Source: Corallococcus macrosporus DSM 14697 (GTDB taxonomy: Bacteria > Myxococcota > Myxococcia > Myxococcales > Myxococcaceae). From it: a DNA stretch of 64,000 nt. Both the position numbers and the translations under genes were made by a program. Of the stretch, positions 7,833 to 17,281 are shown one piece after another. The DNA lies in assembly GCF_002305895.1 (NCBI RefSeq), contig NZ_CP022203.1:7722001-7786000 (forward strand). The letters run 5' to 3'. The notes below the pieces were generated by a model. The model did not search any database. It was given only the letters and a program-made list of their open reading frames with translations, and was not told where the DNA came from. Position 1 is the stretch's first letter. Each line of letters opens with the position of its first letter.

Positions 7833-8867
7833 CTCGCGGGCGAGCGGCACCACGGCGCCCGTCCTCTTCGGGCCGGCGCCGTAGTAGATGCGCTCCAGCA
7901 GCCGCCGCTGGTGCACCAGGGGCGTGTCGAAGCGGTCCAACCGCATCCCCTTGTGGCTGTACGGCGTGTCCGCCACGGTGGCGATGAAGCGCGCGTCGTC
8001 CCGCACCTCCCACCACGTCAGGGCCATGGCCGCCCGCGCCGCCACGGGGAGCAGCGGACGCACCAGGGGCTGCTCGGTGCGCAGGAAGGAGAAGACGTGC
8101 AGGCGCGTGGTGCGCGCCGTCTCCGGCACGAAGAAGATGTTGGCGCGGGTGATGAAGGGGCGTGGAGCGCCGTCCGGCGCCACCCATTGGATGGTGTACT
8201 GGCTGCGCACCGGGTCGAAGCGCGTCACCCAGTCGTTCTGGAAGAAGTCCCCCTCCCGCACGCCCAGCACCTTCATCATGGGCGCGGGCCGCTGCGGGGC
8301 GCGGTAATGCACCTCCGTGCGGTCCTCCAGGTTGCGCGCCTCGAACTCCACGCGGCCCGCGTTCGCGTCATCCCAGCCCAGGCGGGTGTGGACGTAGGGC
8401 GTGTGCTCGTCCTCGCTGAAGTTGTCGAGCGACACGTGCAGCGGCGCCGCGAAGTGCGTGGAGAACGCGCCGCCGAAGACGTAGCCCTCGTCGCCCATGT
8501 CGGGCATCGCCGAAAGCGGGGTGTCCCGCTCGGCCAGCCAGAGGTAGCCGTAGCGCTCCACCACCTGGAAGCCGCGCGCGTCGCAGTGGCGCAGCTCCGG
8601 CTGGCTGGGGTTGCTGCCGCGCCCCTGCGCGTCGAAGCGCCAGCCGTGGTACGGGCACTGGAGCCGGCCATCCGCGCGCACCGTGCCCTTGGACAGGGGC
8701 GCGAAGCGGTGGGGACAGGCATCCGCGAGCGCCGCGGCCTGCCCGGAGCCATCCCGGAAGAGCGCGTAGGCCCGGCCCGCCACCTCCACGCGGACCGGCT
8801 TGCTGCCCAACGCGCGGGCGGAGAGCACCGGGTGGAAGTGACGGATGACCTTGGGGGTAGGCTCCAT
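7818..8867 (-). CDS. Rieske [2Fe-2S] non-haem iron oxygenase
   Basis: This is a 349-residue oxygenase component of the aromatic-ring-hydroxylating type. The N-terminal Rieske domain (about 10-110) has the cluster ligands CPHRFAPLSKG and CPYHGW. The catalytic domain carries the mononuclear iron pattern in NFSEDEHTPYVHTR (Asp/Glu, His-x4-His). It hydroxylates or demethylates a ring or sterol-like substrate using electrons from a reductase, which is not encoded nearby. The substrate is unknown. The ATG at 8867 is preferred; a GTG at 8888 would add seven residues. It is divergent from the DUF547 gene. Confidence 0.88.
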   Translation of the reverse strand: MEPTPKVIRHFHPVLSARALGSKPVRVEVAGRAYALFRDGSGQAAALADACPHRFAPLSKGTVRADGRLQCPYHGWRFDAQGRGSNPSQPELRHCDARGFQVVERYGYLWLAERDTPLSAMPDMGDEGYVFGGAFSTHFAAPLHVSLDNFSEDEHTPYVHTRLGWDDANAGRVEFEARNLEDRTEVHYRAPQRPAPMMKVLGVREGDFFQNDWVTRFDPVRSQYTIQWVAPDGAPRPFITRANIFFVPETARTTRLHVFSFLRTEQPLVRPLLPVAARAAMALTWWEVRDDARFIATVADTPYSHKGMRLDRFDTPLVHQRRLLERIYYGAGPKRTGAVVPLAREAPGR

Positions 8868-8905
8868 GAAGGCCCAGTATAGGTCCACGGCTATCCCGCT
8901 TTGGA

Positions 8906-9877
8906 ATGGACTCCGAGTTACGCGGGCTGAACTGGAGGGCCGGGCAGCGCGCCTTCCCCCTGGGCTATGATTTCCGCCCCGTGGCCACTCCCTCCACTCC
9001 TCGCCGCCGTCTCTCCCTCATCGCCGTGCTGCTGGCCGTGGCCGCGCTGCTGGGCGCGGGAGGCGCGCTCCACGTGCAGGGGTTGCTGCCCGCGCGGGTG
9101 CCCTCCGCCAACAGCCCGTTCAGCTACCACGACTATGAGAAGGTGCTGCGGCACGTGCGGCCCGACGGGGACGTGGACTTCGCCTCGGTGGGCCGCGAGC
9201 GGAAGACGCTGGACGCCTTCGTCGCCTCGCTGGCGTCGTTCTCCCCGCACAACCGGCCGGACGTCTTCCCCACGCCGGAGGACGCGCTGGCCTACTGGCT
9301 CAACACCTACAACGCGCTGGTGCTCCAGCAGGTGGTGGACGGCTACCCGTACCTGGAGACGGTGCAGCAGCCCCTGTTCGGGCGCTTCTTCTGGGGCCGC
9401 TCCTGGCCGGTGGGCGGCGAGCGGCTGACGCTGTGGGCGCTGAAGAACCGCGTGCTGCGCCGCGAGTTCGCCGACCCGCGCATCCACCTGGCGCTGTTCC
9501 AGGCGGCGCGCGGCGGCCCCAGGCTGGACGGCTCGCACTTCCAGCCGGAGTTCCTGGACTCGCAGCTCAACGAGGCCGGGCGCCGCTTCGTGGGGGACCG
9601 GCGCAACGTGCGGCTGGAGCGCGACACCGTCTACCTGGCGTCGCTCTTCGACGAGTACCGCGAGGACTTCCTCGCCGCGCTGCCCGAGGGCCGCGGCGGC
9701 AACGTGCTCCAGTTCGTCTGGGCCTTCCTGCCGGACACCTGCGAGGAGCGGCCGGGCTGCGACACCCGCAGTGACTTGGACCGCGCCTGCGGCCCCCGGC
9801 TGGACCAGTGCCGCGTCGCCTTCATGGCGCAGGACTGGACGTTGCCAGACGCCGCCGCTCGCGCCGCCCGGCCCTGA
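8906..9877 (+). CDS. DUF547 domain protein, membrane-anchored
   Basis: This is a 323-residue protein with a membrane or signal segment at about residues 37-57 (LSLIAVLLAVAALLGAGGAL) and an exported DUF547 domain at about 70-290. The domain hallmarks are ALAYWLNTYNALVLQQVVDG, GERLTLWALKNRVLRREF and FADPRIHLAL. The biochemical role of DUF547 is unknown. The start may instead be a GTG at 8981, which would put the membrane segment closer to the N-terminus. Near the C-terminus there are several cysteines (CEERPGC, CGPRLDQC) that could form disulfides. Its last 56 bases overlap the 3' end of the convergent ATPase gene. Confidence 0.82.
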   Translation: MDSELRGLNWRAGQRAFPLGYDFRPVATPSTPRRRLSLIAVLLAVAALLGAGGALHVQGLLPARVPSANSPFSYHDYEKVLRHVRPDGDVDFASVGRERKTLDAFVASLASFSPHNRPDVFPTPEDALAYWLNTYNALVLQQVVDGYPYLETVQQPLFGRFFWGRSWPVGGERLTLWALKNRVLRREFADPRIHLALFQAARGGPRLDGSHFQPEFLDSQLNEAGRRFVGDRRNVRLERDTVYLASLFDEYREDFLAALPEGRGGNVLQFVWAFLPDTCEERPGCDTRSDLDRACGPRLDQCRVAFMAQDWTLPDAAARAARP

Positions 9878-12671
9878 GCGCCGGAGGGGGCGCGCGGGTG
9901 TCCTCCTTGCGCTGCCGCAGCCACTTCTCCAGCCCCACCACGGGCAGCACCACCGCGCCGACGAGGATGGACAGGCCCACGTCCTTCAGCCCCAGCGGCG
10001 CGGTGCCGAACACGCGCTGCATGAAGGGCAGGTACATGAAGGCCACCTGGAGCAGCACCAGCAGGCCCATGCCCACGAACACCGTGCGGTTGCTGAAGAG
10101 GCCCACCTTGCGCACCGAGCCCTTCAGGCTGCGGCACATGAACAGGTAGAACATCTGGAAGCTGATGACGGTGTTCACCGCCATCGTCTGCGCCTCCGCC
10201 AGCGCGTGCGCTTGCCCGGTGCGAGGAATGTCCCGGCGGAACTCCCACAGGAAGAGGCCGATGGCGCCCGCCGCCATGAGCAGCGCCACCAGGCCGGTGC
10301 GCATCAGCACGAAGTGGCTCAGCACCGGGGCCGCCGGGTCCCTGGGGGGCCGGCGCATGACATCCGGCTCGCGCGCCTCGAAGGCCAGGGGCAGCGCCAG
10401 CGACACCGTGGCCACCAGGTTTATCCAGAGGAGCTGCGTGGGCAGCATGGCCATGAGCGGCACCAGCCGGCCCTGCACCTCTTGAATGGGGAAGAGGGAC
10501 ACGCCGAACAACAGGATGAGCGCCAGGCCCAGGTTGGTGGGCAGCACGAAGGCCAGGGACTTGATGAGGTTGTCGTAGACGCGCCGCCCCTCCTCCACCG
10601 CCGCGACGATGGAGGCGAAGTTGTCGTCCGTCAGCACGATGTCCGCCGCGTCCTTCGCCACCGCCGTGCCGGTGATGCCCATGGCCACGCCGATGTTGGC
10701 CTGCTTGAGCGCGGGCGCGTCATTGACGCCGTCCCCCGTCATGGCCACCACGTGCTGCCGGCGCTGGAGCGCGCGCACCAGCCGCAGCTTGTGCTCGGGT
10801 GCCACGCGCGCGAAGACGTTGGAGCGGCGGGCCACCTCCTCCAGCGCCGCGTCCTCCGTGGCGGCGAGCTGCGCGCCGGTGACGCCCTTCTCTTCCTCCG
10901 GCTTCAGCAACCCGAGCTGCGCGCCGATGGCCACCGCCGTGGCCGGGTGGTCGCCGGTAATCATCTTCACGGTGATGCCCGCCTCGTGGCAGGCGCGCAC
11001 CGCGGCCATGGCCTCCTCGCGCGGCGGGTCAATCATCCCCTCCAGGCCCAGCAGCCGCAGGCCGCCTTCCACGTCCTCCATGCGCAGCGCGGCGTGGGAC
11101 ACCGACACGTCCCGGCACGCCACCGCGAGCACCCGCATGCCCTGCCGCGCCAGGCCGTCCACCTCCGCCAGCACCGTGTCGGACGTGACGTGATCCTCCA
11201 GGGCGCAGCGGCGCAGCACCACCTCCGGCGCGCCCTTGAGCAGGATGCGGCGGCCGCCCTGCCCATCGTCATGGAGGGTGGCCATGAACTGGTTCTCCGA
11301 CTCGAAGGGGATGGCGTCCACGCGCGGGTGCTCCGCCCGCGCCTCCTCCACGGGCATGCCCGCCTTCTCCGCCGCCACCAGGAGCGCGGCCTCCGTGGGG
11401 TCGCCCGTCATGTCCCACTGCCCGTCGCGGTGCTGGAGCGCGGCGTCGTTGCACAGCGCGCCCGCCAGCAGCAGCTCGAGGACCTCTGGCGGCGGCGCGT
11501 CCAGGCGCGCGCCGTCCCGGGACAGCTCGCCCTTGGGCGAATAGCCCACGCCGCTGAGCGCGTAGCGCCCGGTGGCGGTCCACAGGGCCCGCACCGTCAT
11601 CTCGTTGCGGGTGAGGGTGCCCGTCTTGTCCGTGCAGATGACGGTGGTGCTGCCCAGCGTCTCCACCGCGGGCAGCTTGCGGATGACGGCCCGCCGGGCG
11701 GCCATGCGTTGCACGCCAATGGCCAGGGCGATGGTGACGATGGCGGGCAGGCCCTCCGGGATGGCGGCGACGGCCAGGGTAATGGCCACCACCACGGCCT
11801 CGCTCACCGCGTAGCCGCGCACCAGCCCCACCACCAGCAGCGCGGCGGAAATCACCAGGATGCCCAGGGTGATGTACTTGCCGATGACGGCCAGGGCCTT
11901 GGTCAGCGGCGTCTGGAGGTCGGTGGCCTCGCGCAGCAGCGTGGAGATGCGGCCCAGCTCGGTGGCCTGCCCGGTGGCCACCACCACCGCGGTGGCGGAG
12001 CCGGACGTCACCAGGGTGCCGCCGAAGAGCAGGCTGGCGCGGTCTCCCAGCTCGGCGTCCTCCGGCACGGGGGCCACGGCCTTCTGCGCGGGGACGGACT
12101 CGCCCGTGAGCGCGGCCTCCTCCACCGTGAGGTTGCGCGCGGTGAGCAGGCGCATGTCCGCGGGCACCTTGTCCCCTGGCGCCAGCTCCATGACGTCCCC
12201 TGGCACGCCTTGCGCCGCGGGCACCCGCGCCTTGCGGCCCGCGCGAATCACCGTGGCGTTCTCCGGCACCATCCGGCTGAGCGACTCAATGGCCTTGCCC
12301 GCCCGGAACTCCTGCACGAAGCCGATGAGGGTGTTGAGCACCACCACCGCGGCCACCACCAGCCCGTCCGTCACCTTCCCCATGATGACGGCCAGCACCG
12401 AGGAGGCGATGAGCACCCAGATGAAGGGGCTGTTCACCTGCCGCCACAGCAGCTTCAGCGGGCCATCCCCCCGGGCGCGCTCCAGCACGTTGGGCCCGTG
12501 ACGCGCCAGGCGCGCCTCCGCCTCCTCGTCCGTCAGCCCCTCCGCCGTGCTCCCGAGCGTCGTCAGCACCTGGTCCGGCGGCAGCGCGTGCCACGGGGGC
12601 TTGGCGCTGGCAGGCGGCCTGGCGGGCGCTGGTGCAGCCGGTCGTGCGGGTGCGGAGGGCTGATCTTTCAT
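9822..12671 (-). CDS. P2-type cation-transporting ATPase
   Basis: This is a 949-residue P-type ATPase that pumps a cation across the inner membrane, most like the Ca2+/Na+ P2 subgroup. Visible hallmarks are the actuator-loop LTGES, the PEGLP motif in membrane helix 4, the phosphorylation site DKTGTLTRNE with the aspartate at about residue 348, and the hinge TGDGVNDAPALKQANIG. About ten membrane helices fit the order. The first 35 residues are a Pro/Ala-rich extension. The last 35 residues are a basic, low-complexity tail translated from DNA that overlaps the convergent DUF547 gene. Ion specificity cannot be fixed by eye. The ATG at 12669-12671 opens after a likely AAGGAGC site. Confidence 0.93.
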   Translation of the reverse strand: MKDQPSAPARPAAPAPARPPASAKPPWHALPPDQVLTTLGSTAEGLTDEEAEARLARHGPNVLERARGDGPLKLLWRQVNSPFIWVLIASSVLAVIMGKVTDGLVVAAVVVLNTLIGFVQEFRAGKAIESLSRMVPENATVIRAGRKARVPAAQGVPGDVMELAPGDKVPADMRLLTARNLTVEEAALTGESVPAQKAVAPVPEDAELGDRASLLFGGTLVTSGSATAVVVATGQATELGRISTLLREATDLQTPLTKALAVIGKYITLGILVISAALLVVGLVRGYAVSEAVVVAITLAVAAIPEGLPAIVTIALAIGVQRMAARRAVIRKLPAVETLGSTTVICTDKTGTLTRNEMTVRALWTATGRYALSGVGYSPKGELSRDGARLDAPPPEVLELLLAGALCNDAALQHRDGQWDMTGDPTEAALLVAAEKAGMPVEEARAEHPRVDAIPFESENQFMATLHDDGQGGRRILLKGAPEVVLRRCALEDHVTSDTVLAEVDGLARQGMRVLAVACRDVSVSHAALRMEDVEGGLRLLGLEGMIDPPREEAMAAVRACHEAGITVKMITGDHPATAVAIGAQLGLLKPEEEKGVTGAQLAATEDAALEEVARRSNVFARVAPEHKLRLVRALQRRQHVVAMTGDGVNDAPALKQANIGVAMGITGTAVAKDAADIVLTDDNFASIVAAVEEGRRVYDNLIKSLAFVLPTNLGLALILLFGVSLFPIQEVQGRLVPLMAMLPTQLLWINLVATVSLALPLAFEAREPDVMRRPPRDPAAPVLSHFVLMRTGLVALLMAAGAIGLFLWEFRRDIPRTGQAHALAEAQTMAVNTVISFQMFYLFMCRSLKGSVRKVGLFSNRTVFVGMGLLVLLQVAFMYLPFMQRVFGTAPLGLKDVGLSILVGAVVLPVVGLEKWLRQRKEDTRAPPPALRAGRRERRRLATSSPAP

Positions 12672-12909
12672 CCGGTGGCTCCTTCCAACCCAATCTGGCA
12701 ACGGTCGCGCGCATCTCCACCTGGGCAGGGGGCGGGTGGACAACACACTGCCCTCCAGGGCCATTGTTCCGGACAGCCAGGGAAAGAAAGGCGTCCGCCG
12801 AGGATGGACAGGGTCGAACCCCACACGAGCTTCCGCACCATGAGGACGCCTGCCACTGGCACCGCGAGTGCAATCACTTTGCAACGGACAATGGGTCCGG
12901 GAGGCGCAA

Positions 12910-14871
12910 GTGATTGTGAGGCGGTGGAGAGTGGGATTGGGCGTGTTGCCCATCCTGGGGGTGGCGGTGGGGTGTGGCGGCGGTGGGGCGGAGGAGGCCG
13001 GAGGCCAACGGGCCCAGGCCGCGGCGGTGGAGGCGCGGGCGCTTCCACCTGGCTGCGAGGACCTGGGCCGTGAATACAACAGCACGGCGCACACGGTGAG
13101 CGACACCTACGTCGTCCAGGGCGCGCCGGACACGCCCCACGGCACGTCCCCGGTCCTCATCTCCGATGGAAACCCACGGCAGGAGGCCTACCTGCGCTTC
13201 CGGGTGGACAACGCGACGACCGCCACCATCCTCCAGGCGACGTTGAGGCTCTACGCCGTGGACGGCTCGCGCGACGGCCCCGCCGTGTACGCCACCAGCG
13301 CGGATTGGGGCATCCACGCCCTGACGTGGAACAACCGGCCCCCTCCCATCGGCGAGCCCCTGGCGAACGTGGGCCCCATCGCCTCTGGCACCTTCGTGGA
13401 ATACGACGTCACGGCCCACGTGACGGGGAATGGCCTGCACAGCTTCGCGCTCGTGCCCGAGGTGGGCGACGGGACGGACTTCGCGTCGACCCGATTCTCC
13501 GTCTACAACCAGCGCCCCGAGCTGCGACTGCGCATGCGAGAAACAGTGCCCCGGTGCCAGTACTGGGGCACGGGTGGCACCGTCACCCAGGTGCTCCGCG
13601 GCGGCGAGCACGCCAACGCGCTGGCCACGGACAGCAGCGGCGGCTTCGCCACCTTGAGCACGGTCCACTACGACGACGCACCCTATGGGACGGGGTTGCG
13701 GCTGACGCGCTACGACGCGAACGGCTCCTCGGTGTGGACGCGGGACTATCCCCAGCCGGGGAACTGGCTGACGCTCGGAGGGCTCGTGCTCACGCCGCTG
13801 GGCAACCTGCTCGTGCACGGCCAATACACGGGCGAGCTGGACTTCGGCGCCGGCCCCATCCCCGGAACAGGCGCGGGCTCGCACGGCTTCTTCGTCGCCA
13901 AGTTCAGCCCCACCGGTCAGTTCGTCTGGGCCAGGTCCTTCCGCTCGGTCGTCAACGACCAGGGGACGGTGACCCAGGGACAGCTCCTGGCCAACGGCAT
14001 CGCCACCGATGCGAACGGAAGCCTCATCCTCACCGGTGAGTTCACGGGCCAGATGGACTTGGGGGGCGGCATCCTGGACGCGGGCCCGTCCACCCATCCG
14101 CCCAGCGGATACCGGGGGATGTTCCTCGCGAAGTTCTCCTGGGAAGGGAACCACCTGTGGTCCCACGCCTTCGCCGCGAGCGCGGACGGCGGCACCCAGG
14201 GGCTCGCCGTGGCGGCCGACAGCCAGGGCCACGTCCTGGTCGGAGGGAACACCAGCGGCACCAACCCGCTGGGCTCCGCCGCACCGCAGACGCCCTTCAT
14301 CGCGCGCTTCCTCCCCACCGGTGAACTTCAATGGGCGCGCCGGCTCGACGGGACGACGGGCAGCATCAGGGGCGTGGCGGCGATGCCAGATGACGCCGTG
14401 GCGTTCAGTGGGCACGTCCGAGGCACCTTCACCTTCGCGGGCAACGCCCTGACGGCGCCTGTCGACTGGCCGGACATGGTGCTGGGCGTGCTGGAGACCT
14501 CCTCGACGGACCGCTGGGGGCGCCTGTATGGCGGCGACGAGGGTGAATACAGCCGCGGCCTCGTCGTGGACGCGCAGGGCAACCTGGTGACGACGGGCCT
14601 CTTCAACTCCAGGACCGACCTGGGCGGCGGCACCTTGAATCCCTACGAGGCCGGCGAGGTGAACCCCTATGTCGCCAGCTACGGGCCCGACGGCAGCCAC
14701 CGCTGGTCTCGCGCCATGGGTGAAGGACTGATTCCAACGCTGCTGGGCCTGACACCTTCGGGGGAGACGTTCTTCGGCGGATACCTCCTGGAGTCGGAGC
14801 CCATCCGCGTGGACCAGACGAACTACTCCTCCGATGACGGCTTCACCTTCCTCCTGAGGCTGTCGCCCTGA
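12910..14871 (+). CDS. Secreted lipoprotein with DNRLRE domain and propeller-like repeats
   Basis: This is a 653-residue predicted lipoprotein. The N-terminus (GVLPILGVAVGC) ends in a lipobox, so it should be lipidated and sorted to the envelope. Residues about 45-210 match the DNRLRE domain pattern (DTYVVQGAPDTPHGTSPVL, QEAYLRFRVDN, HALTWNNRPPP). The rest contains at least four repeats of about 70-100 residues, each with a motif such as KFSPTGQFVWARSF, KFSWEGNHLWSHAF, RFLPTGELQWARRL and SYGPDGSHRWSRAM. This resembles the SBBP-type beta-propeller repeats common in myxobacteria. The start is a GTG at 12910 just after GGGAGG; a GTG at 12916 is also possible. The role is unknown, and surface binding is plausible. 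Confidence 0.82.
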   Translation: MIVRRWRVGLGVLPILGVAVGCGGGGAEEAGGQRAQAAAVEARALPPGCEDLGREYNSTAHTVSDTYVVQGAPDTPHGTSPVLISDGNPRQEAYLRFRVDNATTATILQATLRLYAVDGSRDGPAVYATSADWGIHALTWNNRPPPIGEPLANVGPIASGTFVEYDVTAHVTGNGLHSFALVPEVGDGTDFASTRFSVYNQRPELRLRMRETVPRCQYWGTGGTVTQVLRGGEHANALATDSSGGFATLSTVHYDDAPYGTGLRLTRYDANGSSVWTRDYPQPGNWLTLGGLVLTPLGNLLVHGQYTGELDFGAGPIPGTGAGSHGFFVAKFSPTGQFVWARSFRSVVNDQGTVTQGQLLANGIATDANGSLILTGEFTGQMDLGGGILDAGPSTHPPSGYRGMFLAKFSWEGNHLWSHAFAASADGGTQGLAVAADSQGHVLVGGNTSGTNPLGSAAPQTPFIARFLPTGELQWARRLDGTTGSIRGVAAMPDDAVAFSGHVRGTFTFAGNALTAPVDWPDMVLGVLETSSTDRWGRLYGGDEGEYSRGLVVDAQGNLVTTGLFNSRTDLGGGTLNPYEAGEVNPYVASYGPDGSHRWSRAMGEGLIPTLLGLTPSGETFFGGYLLESEPIRVDQTNYSSDDGFTFLLRLSP

Positions 14872-14901
14872 AGCCCGCCGAGTCCTCCGGGATGAAGAGG
14901 C

Positions 14902-15987
14902 TCACGTCCCGGAGGCCAGGCGAACCCACCGGCGCTCCGCATGAGAGCGCCGGGCGGCGTCCAGCACCCGCTGGTTGAGCCAGCCGTCCTCCAACGTGGC
15001 CGCGTCCTCCACCGAGGCGCGGCCTTCGCGCAGGGCCCGCGTCAGCGCCTCCGCCAGCAGCAGGAAGCCGCGCGCCCATTCGTTGTCCGGCAGCCCGGGA
15101 GGCAGCGGCGGCTCCTCGGGAAGCGCCACCCGCTCCCAGGCGCGCGTGCCCACCGTGGAGCGCCACAGCTCGCGGCCCTCCACGCGCAGGCCCCCGCGCT
15201 CGCACGACACCTCGACGCCGTGGACGGGCTTGCCAGGTGACACCATCGACAGCTCGATGGCGGCGGTCGTCGCGCCGAAGCGGAGCAGCAGCCGCGCTTC
15301 GTCGTCGCTCGTCACCGGGCGCGGCTGCCCCGTGCGTGCATCGGGCCGCTCGGGGGTGTGCGTGGCCAGCTCGCCCAGCACCTCGTCGGGCTCCGAGCCC
15401 AGCATGAAGCGCAGCGTGTCCACCGCGTGCGAGCCGATGGCGCCCAGCAGGCCGCCTCCTCGCGCAGCGTCCGACCACCAGTCCCACGGCCGCTCCGGCG
15501 AGGCGCGGTTGTCGTTGCGGTAATCGACACGCGCGCCGCGCACCGCGCCCAGCTCGCCGGAGCGCAGCAACTCCCGCATCCGCCGCCGCGCGGGCAGGAA
15601 GCGCAGCTCATGGTCCAGGAGCGACAGGACGCGCCGCTCACGCGCCGCGCGCCACATGGCCTCTGCCTCCCGCGCGTCCAGCGCGGTGGGCTTCTCGCAC
15701 AGCACGGCCTTGCCCGCCTCCAGCGCGGCCAGGGTGATGTCCCGGTGCAGCGCTGGCGGCGTGGAGACGAACACGCACTCCACCTCCGGCCGCGCCACCA
15801 CCTCCCGCCAGTCCGTCGTCACGTGCGGCACCCCCAACTGGCGGCCCGCCTCCTCCACCTTCTCCCGCCGCGCGCTGGCCAGGCTCACCACCTCCACGCC
15901 GGGCAGCGCTCGCAGCGCGGGAATCTGCGTGGTGCGCGCGAAGCCCGCGCCAATGACACCCATCCGAACCGTGCGAGCCGTGGACAT
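14902..15987 (-). CDS. Gfo/Idh/MocA-family NAD(P)-dependent oxidoreductase
   Basis: This is a 361-residue dehydrogenase. The Rossmann domain opens with MGVIGAGFARTTQIPALRAL near residue 8, and the family motif EKP (VLCEKPTALDAREAEAM) is at about 98. The C-terminal domain contains the DYRNDNRASPERPWDWW and GGGLLGAIGSHAVDTLRFML segments typical of sugar or inositol dehydrogenases of this family. The substrate is unknown. The ATG at 15987 has a good AAGGGAG site, and longer in-frame starts lack support. It is transcribed away from the HEAT-repeat genes and faces the upstream lipoprotein. Confidence 0.9.
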   Translation of the reverse strand: MSTARTVRMGVIGAGFARTTQIPALRALPGVEVVSLASARREKVEEAGRQLGVPHVTTDWREVVARPEVECVFVSTPPALHRDITLAALEAGKAVLCEKPTALDAREAEAMWRAARERRVLSLLDHELRFLPARRRMRELLRSGELGAVRGARVDYRNDNRASPERPWDWWSDAARGGGLLGAIGSHAVDTLRFMLGSEPDEVLGELATHTPERPDARTGQPRPVTSDDEARLLLRFGATTAAIELSMVSPGKPVHGVEVSCERGGLRVEGRELWRSTVGTRAWERVALPEEPPLPPGLPDNEWARGFLLLAEALTRALREGRASVEDAATLEDGWLNQRVLDAARRSHAERRWVRLASGT

Positions 15988-16111
15988 TTCCGTCTCCCTT
16001 GAAGCGATGACGCGTCGCGCAGGCTGAGTTCTGGCAACCCCCATTGCCAAGCCCCCCAAATTCAAAGTATCCAAGAATTCGCAGGAATCACCGACTCAAC
16101 CCCTCTCCCTG

Positions 16112-17281
16112 ATGACTTCCAGAAACCTTCGTTGGACCGTGGCCGCGGGCGTCCTGCTGGTCGCGGCGGCCGTGGCCTTGCTGTGGCCACGGACCGTCCC
16201 CTCCCTCCCCGACGCGTCGCCATCGGTCGAGCCCACCGCATCGGCGGCGTCCAGCGCTCCAGGAGCACCTCGAGCCAGCGCCGCGAGCGCCGCGCCCACG
16301 GAGCCCGAGCTCGCGGTGGAGCAGATTCCCATGCCCGGGTGCTGGGACGGCCTGCACGCCTTCGACGCCTCGGTGTCCATGGACACCTTCCGCCAGGCGC
16401 TGGTGATGGCCATTGGCAACGGCGACCGGTACCTGGCGGCCTACCTCCAGGAGCGGCTGACGGAGCTGGTGGGCGAAGACGCCTCCCGCGCGCTCCAAGT
16501 GCTCGAGTGGGCCAGGAGCGCCAGCGGACCGGAGCTGGGCATCTACATGGAGGCGCTGAAGGCCGCGCCCGCGGTGCATGCGCCGCAGGTGGCGCAGGGC
16601 CTGTTGAAGATGGGCGAGGACCCAGGCGCGCCCCTGCAGACGCGCGGCGCCGCGCTGGACGCCCTGGAGACACAGCGGAAGCTGGCGTCTGGCGACATCC
16701 AGCGGCTCAAGAAGCTGGCGCTGGACGAGACGCTGGACTCCACCGCGTGGGTGGCCACGCGCACGCTGGGCCGGGTGATGAACGAGGACTTCGACCGCAC
16801 CGGCAACTACGCGCCCTATTGGAAGGAGCTGCTGGACATCGGCGGCACGTCCGACGACATGGCCGTCCGGCTGCTCGCGCTGGAGATGCCGTCGTATTCG
16901 AACCCGCTCATCGGCGGAGAGTCCTTCGACTCGCTCAAGCGCATCCTGGCCAACGACCGCGAGCGGGACGTGCGGGAGATGGCGGCCTTCCGCCTGGGGC
17001 TCACGAGCGAGCCGGACCAGGCGCTGGAAATCTTCCGGGCCGCCTTCCAGGCCGAGCATGACCTCTGCGTGCGCTGGGCCATCTTCCGCTTCGCCGTCCG
17101 CGCGGGCGGCGAGAAGGCGCTGCCGCTGCTGGAGCAGTTCGCCACCCAGGACCCGCGCTTCACGCAGGACTACCTGGACTTCAAAGCCCTCTACGCGTCG
17201 GGCACGGTGGACTTCGCCCGCATCTGGCTGGGCAAGCGCGAGTACCACGACTGCCTGGTCGAAGAAGGAGCGCCGCACTGA
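16112..17281 (+). CDS. HEAT-repeat-like exported protein (first of pair)
   Basis: This 389-residue protein has an N-terminal membrane or signal segment (TVAAGVLLVAAAVALLWP, about 9-26), an Ala/Ser/Pro linker, and a helical solenoid. The repeats are visible as paired helices around LASGDIQRLKKLALDETLDS, RDVREMAAFRLGLTSEPD and EHDLCVRWAIFRFAVRAGGE. Such HEAT-type scaffolds bind other proteins, but the partner is unknown. Its stop codon overlaps the start of the next HEAT-repeat gene (TGATG), so the two are translationally coupled. Confidence 0.75.
   Translation: MTSRNLRWTVAAGVLLVAAAVALLWPRTVPSLPDASPSVEPTASAASSAPGAPRASAASAAPTEPELAVEQIPMPGCWDGLHAFDASVSMDTFRQALVMAIGNGDRYLAAYLQERLTELVGEDASRALQVLEWARSASGPELGIYMEALKAAPAVHAPQVAQGLLKMGEDPGAPLQTRGAALDALETQRKLASGDIQRLKKLALDETLDSTAWVATRTLGRVMNEDFDRTGNYAPYWKELLDIGGTSDDMAVRLLALEMPSYSNPLIGGESFDSLKRILANDRERDVREMAAFRLGLTSEPDQALEIFRAAFQAEHDLCVRWAIFRFAVRAGGEKALPLLEQFATQDPRFTQDYLDFKALYASGTVDFARIWLGKREYHDCLVEEGAPH

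Noticed and set aside
9771-13073. A 1100-codon open frame on the plus strand opposite the P-type ATPase
   Set aside because: The ATPase on the minus strand has all family motifs. The plus translation is low-complexity His/Gly/Arg repeats.
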